Shown in pieces: positions 1 to 5,683 of a DNA stretch of 7,750 nucleotides (the stretch's first letter is position 1; the number at the start of each line of letters is the position of its first letter). The notes under the pieces were generated by a model. That model was given only the letters and a program-made list of their open reading frames with translations, ran no database searches and was not told the origin of the DNA. The DNA lies in NCBI GenBank assembly GCA_947589375.1, contig CANQAO010000052.1, positions 1 to 7,750 of the forward strand, given 5' to 3'. This stretch comes from an uncultured Bacilli bacterium. GTDB taxonomy: Bacteria > Bacillota_I > Bacilli_A > RF39 > UBA660. Position numbers and translations under genes: made by a program.

Positions 1-74
1 AATTTCTTTTGTGTGCAATAATTTGTATTATTAATCTACTTTCAAAAAGGTCTTGACAAAAAATAGTTAGTCAC

Positions 75-473
75 CTACTTATTATGATAAACCTTATCCA
101 AAACACCATTTATCATTTTACGCACACTATCATCACTATATATTTTCGCAAGCTCAATCGCTTCATTAATAGCCACTACTTCCGGTGTATCAGTATATAA
201 AAGTTCAAAAATTCCCATTCTTAAAATGGCACTATCGGTATTACCTAATCTATCGATAGTCCATCCATCTAAATATTTATTGGCTATTTGATCAATCTCA
301 TCTTTATAAGTGATAACTCCGTAAACAATTTCTTTGATAAATTCATTGTCAATTTCGGAAACTTCACTAATCACTGCATCTGTATCAAATTTAATGTGAT
401 TTTTATTATAAATTTCGATTTGATACAAAATAGTCATACATAGTTTTCTAAGTTCGCTTCGATTTTTTTGCAC
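75..473 (-). CDS. nusB: Transcription antitermination factor NusB
   Basis: Small all-helical RNA-binding protein. In the known family it binds boxA RNA together with ribosomal protein S10 and keeps RNA polymerase elongating through rRNA operons. Seen: the N-terminal pattern with R and LY (SELRKLCMTILYQIE) matches the usual start of NusB. The C-terminal part carries the family signature, with EAIELAKIYSDDSVRKMING and then VLDKV. The frame opens at an ATG at 491, but no ribosome binding site precedes that ATG. GTG at 473 has GGTGAT at 478-483, ending four bases before it, and gives 132 residues starting VQKNRSELRK, the usual NusB beginning. I therefore prefer 473; the longer form would be 138 residues. 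It lies 34 bases after the glycosyltransferase stop, on the same strand, and may also have its own promoter (490-518). Family assignment is firm; the start is probable. Confidence 0.93.
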   Translation of the reverse strand: MQKNRSELRKLCMTILYQIEIYNKNHIKFDTDAVISEVSEIDNEFIKEIVYGVITYKDEIDQIANKYLDGWTIDRLGNTDSAILRMGIFELLYTDTPEVVAINEAIELAKIYSDDSVRKMINGVLDKVYHNK

Positions 474-489
474 ACCTATCACCACTATC

Positions 490-518
490 ATTATATCATA
501 TTCTGTTTTATCTATGAA
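490..518 (-). promoter_or_regulatory. Possible extended -10 promoter for nusB
   Basis: On the minus strand, TTCATA (513-518, 4 of 6 matches to TTGACA) is followed by a 17-base spacer and a perfect TATAAT (490-495). A TG one base upstream (497-498) makes it an extended -10. It overlaps the upstream ATG of the nusB frame, which supports the GTG start at 473. The transcript would have a leader of only about ten bases. This is inferred from consensus matching only; in AT-rich DNA such matches can occur by chance. Confidence 0.45.
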
Positions 519-1719
519 GAGTTTTATTTTGTTTTTTTAGCGCTTCATCATAGATGTTAACTAAACTTTCGGTAAATTCATCTTGCGAATATTTAGCTAA
601 AGTATCTTCAGCAATATATTTTCTATCAAAATGTACTTTACCATTTAAAACATCCAATACCTTTAAAGCTAATTCATGGTAATTTTCTTGTTCGAAAAGC
701 AGACCTGTTTCTTTTGTTAAAATATCGGGAATACCCCCAGAATTAGTTCCAATAACTGGTGTTCCGCAGGCTAAAGCTTCAATTACTACTAAACCAAAAG
801 CTTCATTTCTAGATGGCACTAGAGAAACATCGGCGATACTATAAAGCTTTCTTAAAATTTCATGAGGTCTATTTTTAATAAATACTACATTTTTTAAATT
901 CAATGTTTTAGCTAGCTCATTCATCTCATTAAATAATTCGCCATCGCCAGCTAAAATTGTTAAAGTATCATCATTTTCGTAAATTTTAGCGGCTTTAAGT
1001 AAAATATCAATGCCTTTAAAATGCGTAAATTTACCAGCAAAAGATACGATTTTATCATAATGTTTATTGATACCAAATTCTCTTAAAAATTCATCTTTAT
1101 TAACTTTTTCAGGATAAATAATATCAGCATTATAGCCATTGGGAATTAAAATAACTTTATCTTTTACACTCTCAAAACATTCACAAACTAAATCTGAATT
1201 TTCTTTAGAAATGGTAATAATCGCCTGGGCATGATTGGCCGCTTCTTCAGCTATTTTACGAAAACGCTGACTTTCCTTATAACCAAGAAGGTCAGTTCCA
1301 TGAGCAGTAATAATTAAGGGAATATTATATTTGCTGGCAATATAAGGTAAAATCCAAATGTGTCCAGCATGGATAATATCTGGTTGAAAATTATCTATTT
1401 CTTCTTTAATGGCTTTATCAAAGGCTTCAACATATAAATCTAACTGCTTATCAGTTAAATCATAAAATGTCTGTGTGCTTCTAGGATGTGTCGTAAAACA
1501 TGGAAAATTAAAAGGTAATTCGCCTTCAATATGACTCCCACCTTGAAAATAAACCGGATGAATTTTGATGTTGTCTTCTTGATTAGAAACAACTTCATTT
1601 TCAGGCATAATAATACAAACATCATGCCCTTTTTTGATTAAAGATGCCGCAATATTTTTAGTATAAACTCCGCTACCTGAGCCTGTTAATGGAAAATGAT
1701 TTAAAAGTAAAATACGCAT
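508..1719 (-). CDS. GT4-family glycosyltransferase (GT-B fold)
   Basis: Probable retaining glycosyltransferase that moves a sugar from a nucleotide-sugar donor to a lipid or cell-surface glycan acceptor at the cytoplasmic face of the membrane; donor and acceptor cannot be read from sequence. Seen (403-residue numbering): an N-terminal Rossmann strand with a glycine-rich loop (MRILLLNHFPLTGSGSG, 1-17), AHGTD near 139-143, IPNG near 192-195 at the domain hinge, AGKFTHFKGID near 228-238, and the donor-binding E-x7-E motif EAFGLVVIE (E306 and E314) followed by ACGTPVIGT. These are the standard GT4 landmarks, and the length is typical. ATG at 1719 is chosen because AGAGGTG (1726-1732) ends six bases before it. 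An in-frame GTG at 1728 lies inside that ribosome binding site. The gene sits 50 bases after the membrane-protein gene and is followed by nusB, all on the same strand, which suggests one operon. Confidence 0.9.
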   Translation of the reverse strand: MRILLLNHFPLTGSGSGVYTKNIAASLIKKGHDVCIIMPENEVVSNQEDNIKIHPVYFQGGSHIEGELPFNFPCFTTHPRSTQTFYDLTDKQLDLYVEAFDKAIKEEIDNFQPDIIHAGHIWILPYIASKYNIPLIITAHGTDLLGYKESQRFRKIAEEAANHAQAIITISKENSDLVCECFESVKDKVILIPNGYNADIIYPEKVNKDEFLREFGINKHYDKIVSFAGKFTHFKGIDILLKAAKIYENDDTLTILAGDGELFNEMNELAKTLNLKNVVFIKNRPHEILRKLYSIADVSLVPSRNEAFGLVVIEALACGTPVIGTNSGGIPDILTKETGLLFEQENYHELALKVLDVLNGKVHFDRKYIAEDTLAKYSQDEFTESLVNIYDEALKKQNKTLHR

Positions 1720-1769
1720 ATTTTTCACCTCTTAATAATCAAACTCTTTTATCTTTAAAATAAGCAAAA

Positions 1770-2156
1770 TCATTTAATAAACTTTTCCCCTTGACCTTGA
1801 AATAATCTAATGATATAAAATAGATTTAAATAAACAAATAAAATAACGAAAAAAGTCCAACCAACGACGGGAATAATTATGCCTAAAAGCCATGGATAAG
1901 GATATCTATACATATCTTTACCAGGAACATCTAACTTTAACGATACTTTAACTGTAACCTCAATAATTAATACAAATAGCATTACAAAAGCTGGAAACAT
2001 TAAAAATAAAATTCCAAGGGCCCAATAATACCACTTAGTATACCAGGCATCTTTATCATAGACTTTTAAAAGACCACCTAAAAACAAAGTGGAAATACCT
2101 CCAGTTAGAATGGTTAAAAGTAACCAGAACCACCAAAAAGATCTTTTTAATAACAT
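1770..2156 (-). CDS. Small membrane protein of unknown function, three predicted helices
   Basis: I do not recognise a family. The 128-residue product is rich in W, F, L and Y. Three long hydrophobic stretches can be seen, roughly residues 8-30, 44-73 and 89-117. They are separated by a short polar loop (KVYDKDAWYTK, about 31-41) and a second loop with DVPGKDMYRYPYP (about 76-88). The second stretch contains one acidic residue (E66) inside an otherwise apolar run. There is no cleavable signal peptide and no cysteine. The start is secure: AGGAGG at 2162-2167 ends five bases before the ATG. The gene lies between the Flp-type prepilin and the GT4 glycosyltransferase on the same strand, so it may belong to the surface structure they build, but that is only an inference from position. 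It is expressed either by read-through of the weak terminator at 2171-2196 or from an unseen promoter. Confidence 0.8.
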   Translation of the reverse strand: MLLKRSFWWFWLLLTILTGGISTLFLGGLLKVYDKDAWYTKWYYWALGILFLMFPAFVMLFVLIIEVTVKVSLKLDVPGKDMYRYPYPWLLGIIIPVVGWTFFVILFVYLNLFYIIRLFQGQGEKFIK

Positions 2157-2170
2157 ATATGCCTCCTATT

Positions 2171-2196
2171 AAAAAGAAGATAACTGCTTATCTTCT
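2171..2196 (-). terminator. Weak rho-independent terminator or attenuator after the pilin gene
   Basis: On the minus strand a perfect 9-base-pair stem (AGAAGATAA / TTATCTTCT, arms 2188-2196 and 2175-2183) closes a GCAG loop and runs into five T residues. The left arm begins inside the TAG stop of the pilin gene. Only two of the nine pairs are G-C, so termination is probably partial. That would give more pilin mRNA than mRNA for the membrane protein downstream. Confidence 0.6.
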
Positions 2197-2389
2197 ACTT
2201 GCAACTGCCTTTACCTGGAGAAGAACCTTCAACATATTCTTTATCCATCATACCACAAGATGATTTGACCATAGAATCATGTAAATATCCACCTAACAAT
2301 TTAACTAAACTAACAACAATCACACTAACTACAGCGATAATTAATAAATACTCAACAAGGGCTTGACCTTTGTTATTTAATCTTTTCAT
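2195..2389 (-). CDS. Flp/Tad-type prepilin
   Basis: Predicted subunit of a Flp (type IVb, Tad) pilus: a short prepilin cleaved by a dedicated prepilin peptidase and polymerised through its hydrophobic helix. Seen (64 residues): a basic leader MKRLNNKG, then QALVEYLLIIAVVSVI. Cleavage after G8 puts Glu at +5 and Tyr at +6, the hallmark Glu-Tyr pair of the Flp motif. One transmembrane helix follows (about 11-33). The C-terminal tail carries two cysteines (C45, C63) that could form a disulfide outside the cell. ATG at 2389 is used because AGGAGG (2396-2401) ends six bases before it; the longer frame from 2410 would translate that ribosome binding site. The gene is first in a probable minus-strand operon and has its own promoter at 2421-2449. 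No Tad ATPase, secretin or prepilin peptidase is present in the window. A different class III signal-peptide surface protein is possible. Confidence 0.82.
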   Translation of the reverse strand: MKRLNNKGQALVEYLLIIAVVSVIVVSLVKLLGGYLHDSMVKSSCGMMDKEYVEGSSPGKGSCK

Positions 2390-2395
2390 ACATAT

Positions 2396-2401
2396 CCTCC
2401 T
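2396..2401 (-). promoter_or_regulatory. Ribosome binding site that fixes the pilin start
   Basis: A perfect AGGAGG six bases before ATG 2389. It lies inside the longer open frame (codons for Arg-Arg), so the seven extra N-terminal residues are not translated. The resulting basic leader has the normal length for a Flp prepilin. Confidence 0.85.
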
Positions 2402-2410
2402 ATGAATCAT

Positions 2411-2427
2411 CTACAATATAATTGTAG
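2411..2427. repeat. Perfect 7-3-7 palindrome over the pilin promoter, probable operator
   Basis: CTACAAT-ATA-ATTGTAG is a perfect inverted repeat of seven-base arms around three bases. It contains the -10 hexamer of the minus-strand pilin promoter and its predicted start point, and lies in the divergent region between the pilin and DUF192 genes. A dimeric repressor bound here would block the pilin promoter. The arms resemble TACA..TGTA operators in a general way, but the 3-base spacer differs from the Per/Fur/Zur 7-1-7 box. I cannot name the regulator. Confidence 0.55.
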
Positions 2428-2449
2428 CTTTTTTTACATAAAAAATCAA
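2421..2449 (-). promoter_or_regulatory. Promoter of the pilin operon
   Basis: On the minus strand, TTGATT (2444-2449, 4 of 6) and TACAAT (2421-2426, 5 of 6) are separated by exactly 17 bases. The spacer contains T and A runs. The expected start point is near 2414, giving a leader of about 25 bases with AGGAGG just before the pilin ATG. This is the best housekeeping-sigma promoter in the window. Confidence 0.7.
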
Positions 2450-2476
2450 GTTATTCCTCCTAATTTCAAGAAAAAG

Positions 2477-2505
2477 ATGTCAAAATCAAGGAAATATGTT
2501 ATATT
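2477..2505 (+). promoter_or_regulatory. Possible extended -10 promoter for the DUF192-murF unit
   Basis: ATGTCA (2477-2482, 4 of 6 to TTGACA), a 17-base spacer, TATATT (2500-2505, 5 of 6) and a TG at 2497-2498. Transcription would start near 2512, so any start codon upstream of that is excluded and GTG 2522 is favoured. Consensus match only. Confidence 0.45.
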
Positions 2506-2521
2506 ATTGATGGTGATTGAT

Positions 2522-2803
2522 GTGGAAATTAAAAGTTGTAAAACCCATTTTGAAAAATTTAAGGGTCTTATGTTTAAAAAAGACTTTGATTATGCTTTAA
2601 AATTAAGATGTAATGGTATTCATACCTTTTTTATGAAAAAAAACATCGATGTTATTTTAACTGATAAAGATAACAAAATTTTAAAAATATATTATAATGT
2701 CAAACCTAACCACATCATTGGCCCTAAAAAAAATGTCTATTATACTTATGAATTTCCAATAAATAGCCATAAATATCAAATTGGTGACAAAATTAACCAG
2801 TAA
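2522..2803 (+). CDS. DUF192 family protein
   Basis: Member of the small DUF192 family, whose biochemical role is not established. Seen in the 93-residue product: KFKGLMF near residues 12-18 (family pattern R/K-GLM-F), then HTFFMKKNIDVILTDKDNKI near 34-53 (family core: F-Met-x-x-x-I-D-V-I followed by an acidic turn), YTYEFP near 73-78 (family ELP/EFP strand), and a terminal GDKI. These occur in family order. Many DUF192 proteins have a signal peptide; this one has none and should be cytoplasmic. GTG 2522 is chosen because GGTGAT (2512-2517) ends four bases before it and the -10 element lies at 2500-2505. The open frame reaches back to 2402, but those extra 40 residues match nothing and overlap the promoter region. 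murF follows after 29 bases on the same strand, so the two are probably co-transcribed. Alternative starts: ATG 2510 or GTG 2513. Confidence 0.8.
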   Translation: MEIKSCKTHFEKFKGLMFKKDFDYALKLRCNGIHTFFMKKNIDVILTDKDNKILKIYYNVKPNHIIGPKKNVYYTYEFPINSHKYQIGDKINQ

Positions 2804-2832
2804 TTATAATATTATTAAGTTGAGGTGATATA

Positions 2833-4173
2833 ATGATCGTTAAAGATATATTAGCAGTAAAACATACGAATTTAATAAATGGTGATGAAAATGCCAAAAT
2901 CAATCATTTTTCTATTAGTACCAATGATATTAAAGGTACAACTATTTTTATTCCCCTAAAGGGTAATACTGATGGGCATGATTATATTTTAAATGGTGTT
3001 AAAGCGGGAATTGCAGGATTCTTTGTAATGAATGGTCATGAAGATATTATTAAAAAAGCCCTTAAAATAAATAAAAATTTAATTATTATTGAAGTTAAAG
3101 ATTCTTTAACTGCCCTTCAAGAATTAGCCGCAAAAACCAGAGCTAAATTAGACGTGCCGGTTATTGCTTTAACTGGTAGTTTTGGTAAAACGAGTCAAAG
3201 AGAAATGATTTTAAGCGTTTTAAAGCAAAAATTTAAAGTTTTAAGTACTACTGGTAATTACAACAATCATATTGGTATGCCCCTTACTTTAGTTAATTAC
3301 AAAAATGAAGATATCATTTTATTAGAACTAGGCACCAATCACATGGGCGAAATTGCTTTCTTAAGAGACATTTGCAAACCGACCATTACTTTAATTACCA
3401 ATATCGGCACAGCGCATATTGGTAACTTTAAAAACTTAAATAATACTTTTAAAGAAAAAACTAGTATTGCTTTAGGATCTAAATATTTCTTACGTAATTT
3501 AGACGATGAACGCCTTAAAAAATTTAAACCTAAAAATGTTCAAATTATCGATTATGGAATTAAAGAAGCTAATATTACTAACATAATTTATGGCAAAAAA
3601 AATCGTTATACGATTGCTTTAGCTGGCAAAAGTTATAAAATAACGATTAATAGTAATGTCGATTATTTAATTAACTATTCCATTTGTGCATTAAAAATAG
3701 GCCTTTTACTCAAAATGAACATTAAAGATATCATTATTGGTATCAAAAATTTTGAAGGCACGAAAGGACGTATGCATCGTATTGAAATTGGCAAAAACAT
3801 TATCATCGATGATTGTTATAATGCTTCTTATGAAACGATGATTAATGGTCTAGAATATTTTAACAAAGAAAAATGTCCTCATAAAATTGTTGTTTTAGGT
3901 GACATTTTAGAACTGGGACGAAAAAGCCGTCAAATTCACAAAGACATTGCTAATTACATTATCAAAAATAATCTATGCTTTGAAGAATTTCATTTAGTTG
4001 GCAGTCAAATGTACAAAGTTTATAAAATACTTAAAGCTAAAAAATATAATGTTTTCTATTATAAAACCGCTAGCGAAGTAGATAAAAATATTTTTAATGA
4101 TAAATCAGTTTATTTAAAATCTTCTCATGGTACTGGTCTATATACCTTAGTTCCTGAAAATAATGCACATTAA
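2833..4173 (+). CDS. murF: UDP-MurNAc-tripeptide:D-Ala-D-Ala ligase MurF (divergent)
   Basis: Cytoplasmic Mur ligase that adds D-Ala-D-Ala to the UDP-MurNAc-tripeptide using ATP, the last soluble step of peptidoglycan precursor synthesis. Seen (446 residues, a normal length): the ATP-binding loop TGSFGKTS (114-121), the MurF-diagnostic GNYNNHIGMPLTL (141-153), ELGTNHMGE (165-173), TNIGTAHIGNF (189-199), GRMH (312-315), the C-terminal-domain motif IDDCYNASYETM (325-336), and VLGDILELG (354-362). Odd: the usual DSR of the N-terminal UDP-binding domain reads STND (29-32), and the usual K-x-SRG near the C-terminus reads KSSHG (429-433). The protein is therefore divergent, or a second MurF-like paralogue. 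ATG 2833 has GAGGTGAT ending four bases before it. The gene lies 29 bases after the DUF192 gene and ends in a terminator that begins within its stop codon. Confidence 0.88.
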   Translation: MIVKDILAVKHTNLINGDENAKINHFSISTNDIKGTTIFIPLKGNTDGHDYILNGVKAGIAGFFVMNGHEDIIKKALKINKNLIIIEVKDSLTALQELAAKTRAKLDVPVIALTGSFGKTSQREMILSVLKQKFKVLSTTGNYNNHIGMPLTLVNYKNEDIILLELGTNHMGEIAFLRDICKPTITLITNIGTAHIGNFKNLNNTFKEKTSIALGSKYFLRNLDDERLKKFKPKNVQIIDYGIKEANITNIIYGKKNRYTIALAGKSYKITINSNVDYLINYSICALKIGLLLKMNIKDIIIGIKNFEGTKGRMHRIEIGKNIIIDDCYNASYETMINGLEYFNKEKCPHKIVVLGDILELGRKSRQIHKDIANYIIKNNLCFEEFHLVGSQMYKVYKILKAKKYNVFYYKTASEVDKNIFNDKSVYLKSSHGTGLYTLVPENNAH

Positions 4174-4200
4174 AACCCTTTGAAATCAAAGGGTTTTTTT
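4172..4200 (+). terminator. Strong rho-independent terminator of murF
   Basis: A perfect 11-base-pair stem, AAAACCCTTTG (4172-4182) and CAAAGGGTTTT (4187-4197), closes an AAAT loop; the final run of seven T spans 4194-4200. The stem starts in the last two bases of the murF TAA codon. Read from the other strand, the same hairpin is followed by T residues, so it may also stop transcripts arriving from the convergent minus-strand cluster. Confidence 0.9.
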
Positions 4201-4322
4201 GAGTTAAAATATTTATAATGCCAATAAGGTTTTTAGATATATTATCGTTATGTTTATCTTATTTTATTTAAGGAAGAAATGAATAAACAAAAAATATCTC
4301 TTTATTATAATTTTTTACCATT
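4201..4322. other. Convergent intergenic stretch between murF and the minus-strand cluster
   Basis: An AT-rich gap between two converging transcription units. Apart from the terminator just before it and the start of a possible 30-codon reading frame on the plus strand (4279-4371), I see no gene. A TATAAT at 4214-4219 has no usable -35 at 16-18 bases. No second strong hairpin serves the CYTH gene; an A/T-only stem just downstream of its stop is weak. Confidence 0.6.
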
Positions 4323-4371
4323 TTATAGTGATGAGTCTTCATCTAAAAATTTTAATTCTGACATATTTTGA
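4279..4371 (+). CDS. Doubtful 30-residue reading frame
   Basis: ATG 4279 is preceded by AAGGAAG (4270-4276) and opens a 30-codon frame, MNKQKISLYYNFLPFYSDES and ten more residues, ending at TGA 4369-4371. Its second half is antisense to the end of the CYTH gene. I recognise no family and see no promoter. It could be a chance frame, or the 5' remnant of a gene cut off when the minus-strand cluster arrived. Confidence 0.15.
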   Translation: MNKQKISLYYNFLPFYSDESSSKNFNSDIF

Positions 4372-5135
4372 ATATCAATGCCTTTTCTTCTATAAAGTTC
4401 TGATGTATTTAATGATACTATCTCATAATCTTTTAAATCTAAAAGCTCGATTAGTTCTGATGTAACATTTTCATCATCACATTCTATTTCCATATATGGA
4501 TCAAGTAAAGGCCATATATCTATTTCTATCTCCGCAGTTTTATAAGTATAGCTTATTCTATTTTTTTCTTGATAATTTCTTCTAGCGAGGCCCATTCCTT
4601 CAAGTAATAAGTTAGTTTCTTCTAATGAATTAGTGTTAATTTCTGTTTCTAATACCCTTTGAATATTACTATGTTCTTTTTCTAAAACATGTTTTACTGT
4701 AAGTTCTACTTTGTCATTAGATTTTCTTAATCTTACCCATTTATTAGGATTAATTAATTTATCTTTAACTAAATCTTCTAATTCTTTATTTTGAACAAGA
4801 TCAATAATTTCATTTTTTGGTAATTCTACGATATCTTCTAAAACTTTAAGGTTATGTTTTTTCAAAATATTATTTAGATCTTTATCACATACTAAATCTT
4901 CTAATTCTAAACATAAGGTTTTTAGTTTAATAAGATTAGTATTAAATAATAGTTCATTATCACTATTTAAAAGTTCCTTGATTTCTAAAAATCTATAATA
5001 TAAAGTTGGGACATCATAAGTAAATATCTTTTGATTTTTTTCACCTTTAAATGTAGCTTTGATTGATTCTAATTTTTTCTGCATATCTTCAACATTAATA
5101 TTTAAAATTTTAATTTCTTTTTCAAACTTGGCCAT
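4323..5135 (-). CDS. CYTH-domain protein (class IV adenylate cyclase / triphosphatase superfamily)
   Basis: CYTH proteins fold into an eight-stranded tunnel that binds a triphosphate and metal ions; members are thiamine or inorganic triphosphatases or class IV adenylate cyclases. Seen (270 residues): the N-terminal ExExK signature as E5, E7, K9 (FEKEIKIL), then WVRLRK (133-138) with two tunnel arginines, ELTVKH (144-149), ETEIN (163-167), EKNRISYTY (190-198), EIDIWP (204-209) and YMEIE (214-218). These are the alternating charged strands expected of the tunnel. Odd: about 80 residues (roughly 48-131), leucine- and lysine-rich and probably helical, sit between the second strand and WVRLRK, where compact members have far fewer. 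Substrate cannot be assigned. ATG 5135 has a GGGGG ribosome binding site nine bases upstream. The gene is last in the minus-strand cluster, 19 bases after the Nudix gene. Confidence 0.85.
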   Translation of the reverse strand: MAKFEKEIKILNINVEDMQKKLESIKATFKGEKNQKIFTYDVPTLYYRFLEIKELLNSDNELLFNTNLIKLKTLCLELEDLVCDKDLNNILKKHNLKVLEDIVELPKNEIIDLVQNKELEDLVKDKLINPNKWVRLRKSNDKVELTVKHVLEKEHSNIQRVLETEINTNSLEETNLLLEGMGLARRNYQEKNRISYTYKTAEIEIDIWPLLDPYMEIECDDENVTSELIELLDLKDYEIVSLNTSELYRRKGIDIQNMSELKFLDEDSSL

Positions 5136-5154
5136 TATATTGTACCCCCTATTA

Positions 5155-5667
5155 TTATCTATTTTCTCTGTATACTGCTAGTGCTTCTAACATTTCGCCA
5201 ACTATTGTTTTATTCCTTTTATTTAATGAAATACTATCTTTAAGTATTTGCTCTAATTCTGATAATTTAATATATTTTAATTCAAAATTTCCATTCTTTT
5301 CATTTTCGGTTAAATTTGCAAAATCCAAATTAGGTTTTTCATCAGTTTTTATCTCATAATAATAGTATTCATAACTATTATTAATTCCTACTTCTGGATA
5401 ATCTTTACAAATTTGGACTATTTTATAAAATGGAATCATTTTAGAATTTGGAATTATTATTCCTGTTTCTTCTTTTATTTCTCTTTTAATTGCCTCTTCT
5501 AATGTTTCATTCTTTTCTACATGCCCACCAACAAAATGATAAGAATTATTAGAAAAAACTAAAAGCGCTTCATCTTTAGAATTAATTAATATGATTTTTA
5601 CTCTTTTAATAGTATCATTTATATCTTTTTCTTCAAGATTATCATAATTATATATTTTTGTTTTCAT
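5155..5667 (-). CDS. Nudix hydrolase
   Basis: Metal-dependent hydrolase of a nucleoside diphosphate linked to another moiety; the actual substrate is not evident. Seen (170 residues): a complete Nudix box from G48 to I70, G-x5-E-x7-R-E-I-x-E-E-x-G-I, with E63, E66 and E67 available for metal binding. It is preceded by strands VKIILINSKDEALLVF and followed by a mixed strand/helix tail that is common in the family. No second domain or signal peptide is visible. ATG 5667 has GGAG eight bases upstream. The gene lies 16 bases after the phosphotransferase gene and 19 bases before the CYTH gene, in the same direction. The pairing of Nudix and CYTH suggests clean-up of phosphorylated metabolites, but that is only inference from adjacency. 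Confidence 0.92.
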   Translation of the reverse strand: MKTKIYNYDNLEEKDINDTIKRVKIILINSKDEALLVFSNNSYHFVGGHVEKNETLEEAIKREIKEETGIIIPNSKMIPFYKIVQICKDYPEVGINNSYEYYYYEIKTDEKPNLDFANLTENEKNGNFELKYIKLSELEQILKDSISLNKRNKTIVGEMLEALAVYRENR

Positions 5668-5683
5668 AATTTTTACTCCAATT

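Noticed and set aside
53..58. Perfect TTGACA on the plus strand
   Set aside because: No -10 hexamer at 16-19 bases downstream, and it would point into the antisense of nusB.
1..74. A terminator or gene downstream of nusB
   Set aside because: Only a 6-base A/T-only stem (17-32) is visible with no clear T run, and no coding frame can be supported; the next gene, if any, lies outside.
474..491. ATG at 491 as the nusB start
   Set aside because: No ribosome binding site precedes it and it overlaps an extended -10 element; GTG 473 has GGTGAT at the right distance and gives the usual NusB N-terminus.
1720..1728. GTG at 1728 as the glycosyltransferase start
   Set aside because: This GTG is part of the AGAGGTG ribosome binding site that serves ATG 1719.
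2390..2410. ATG at 2410 as the pilin start
   Set aside because: It would translate the AGGAGG site as Arg-Arg; the prepilin leader from 2389 has the expected length and charge.
2411..2449. A 12-codon leader peptide on the minus strand from TTG 2449 with AGGAGG at 2456-2461
   Set aside because: The ribosome binding site is good, but the frame overlaps the pilin -35/-10 and I find no promoter upstream that would transcribe it.
2402..2521. The 40-residue N-terminal extension of the DUF192 frame
   Set aside because: It overlaps the divergent promoters and palindrome, has no ribosome binding site and matches no family; the conserved domain begins after GTG 2522.
2784..2810. An internal promoter for murF (GTGACA and TATAAT)
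   Set aside because: The spacer is only 15 bases and there is no extended -10; transcription from the DUF192 promoter is enough.
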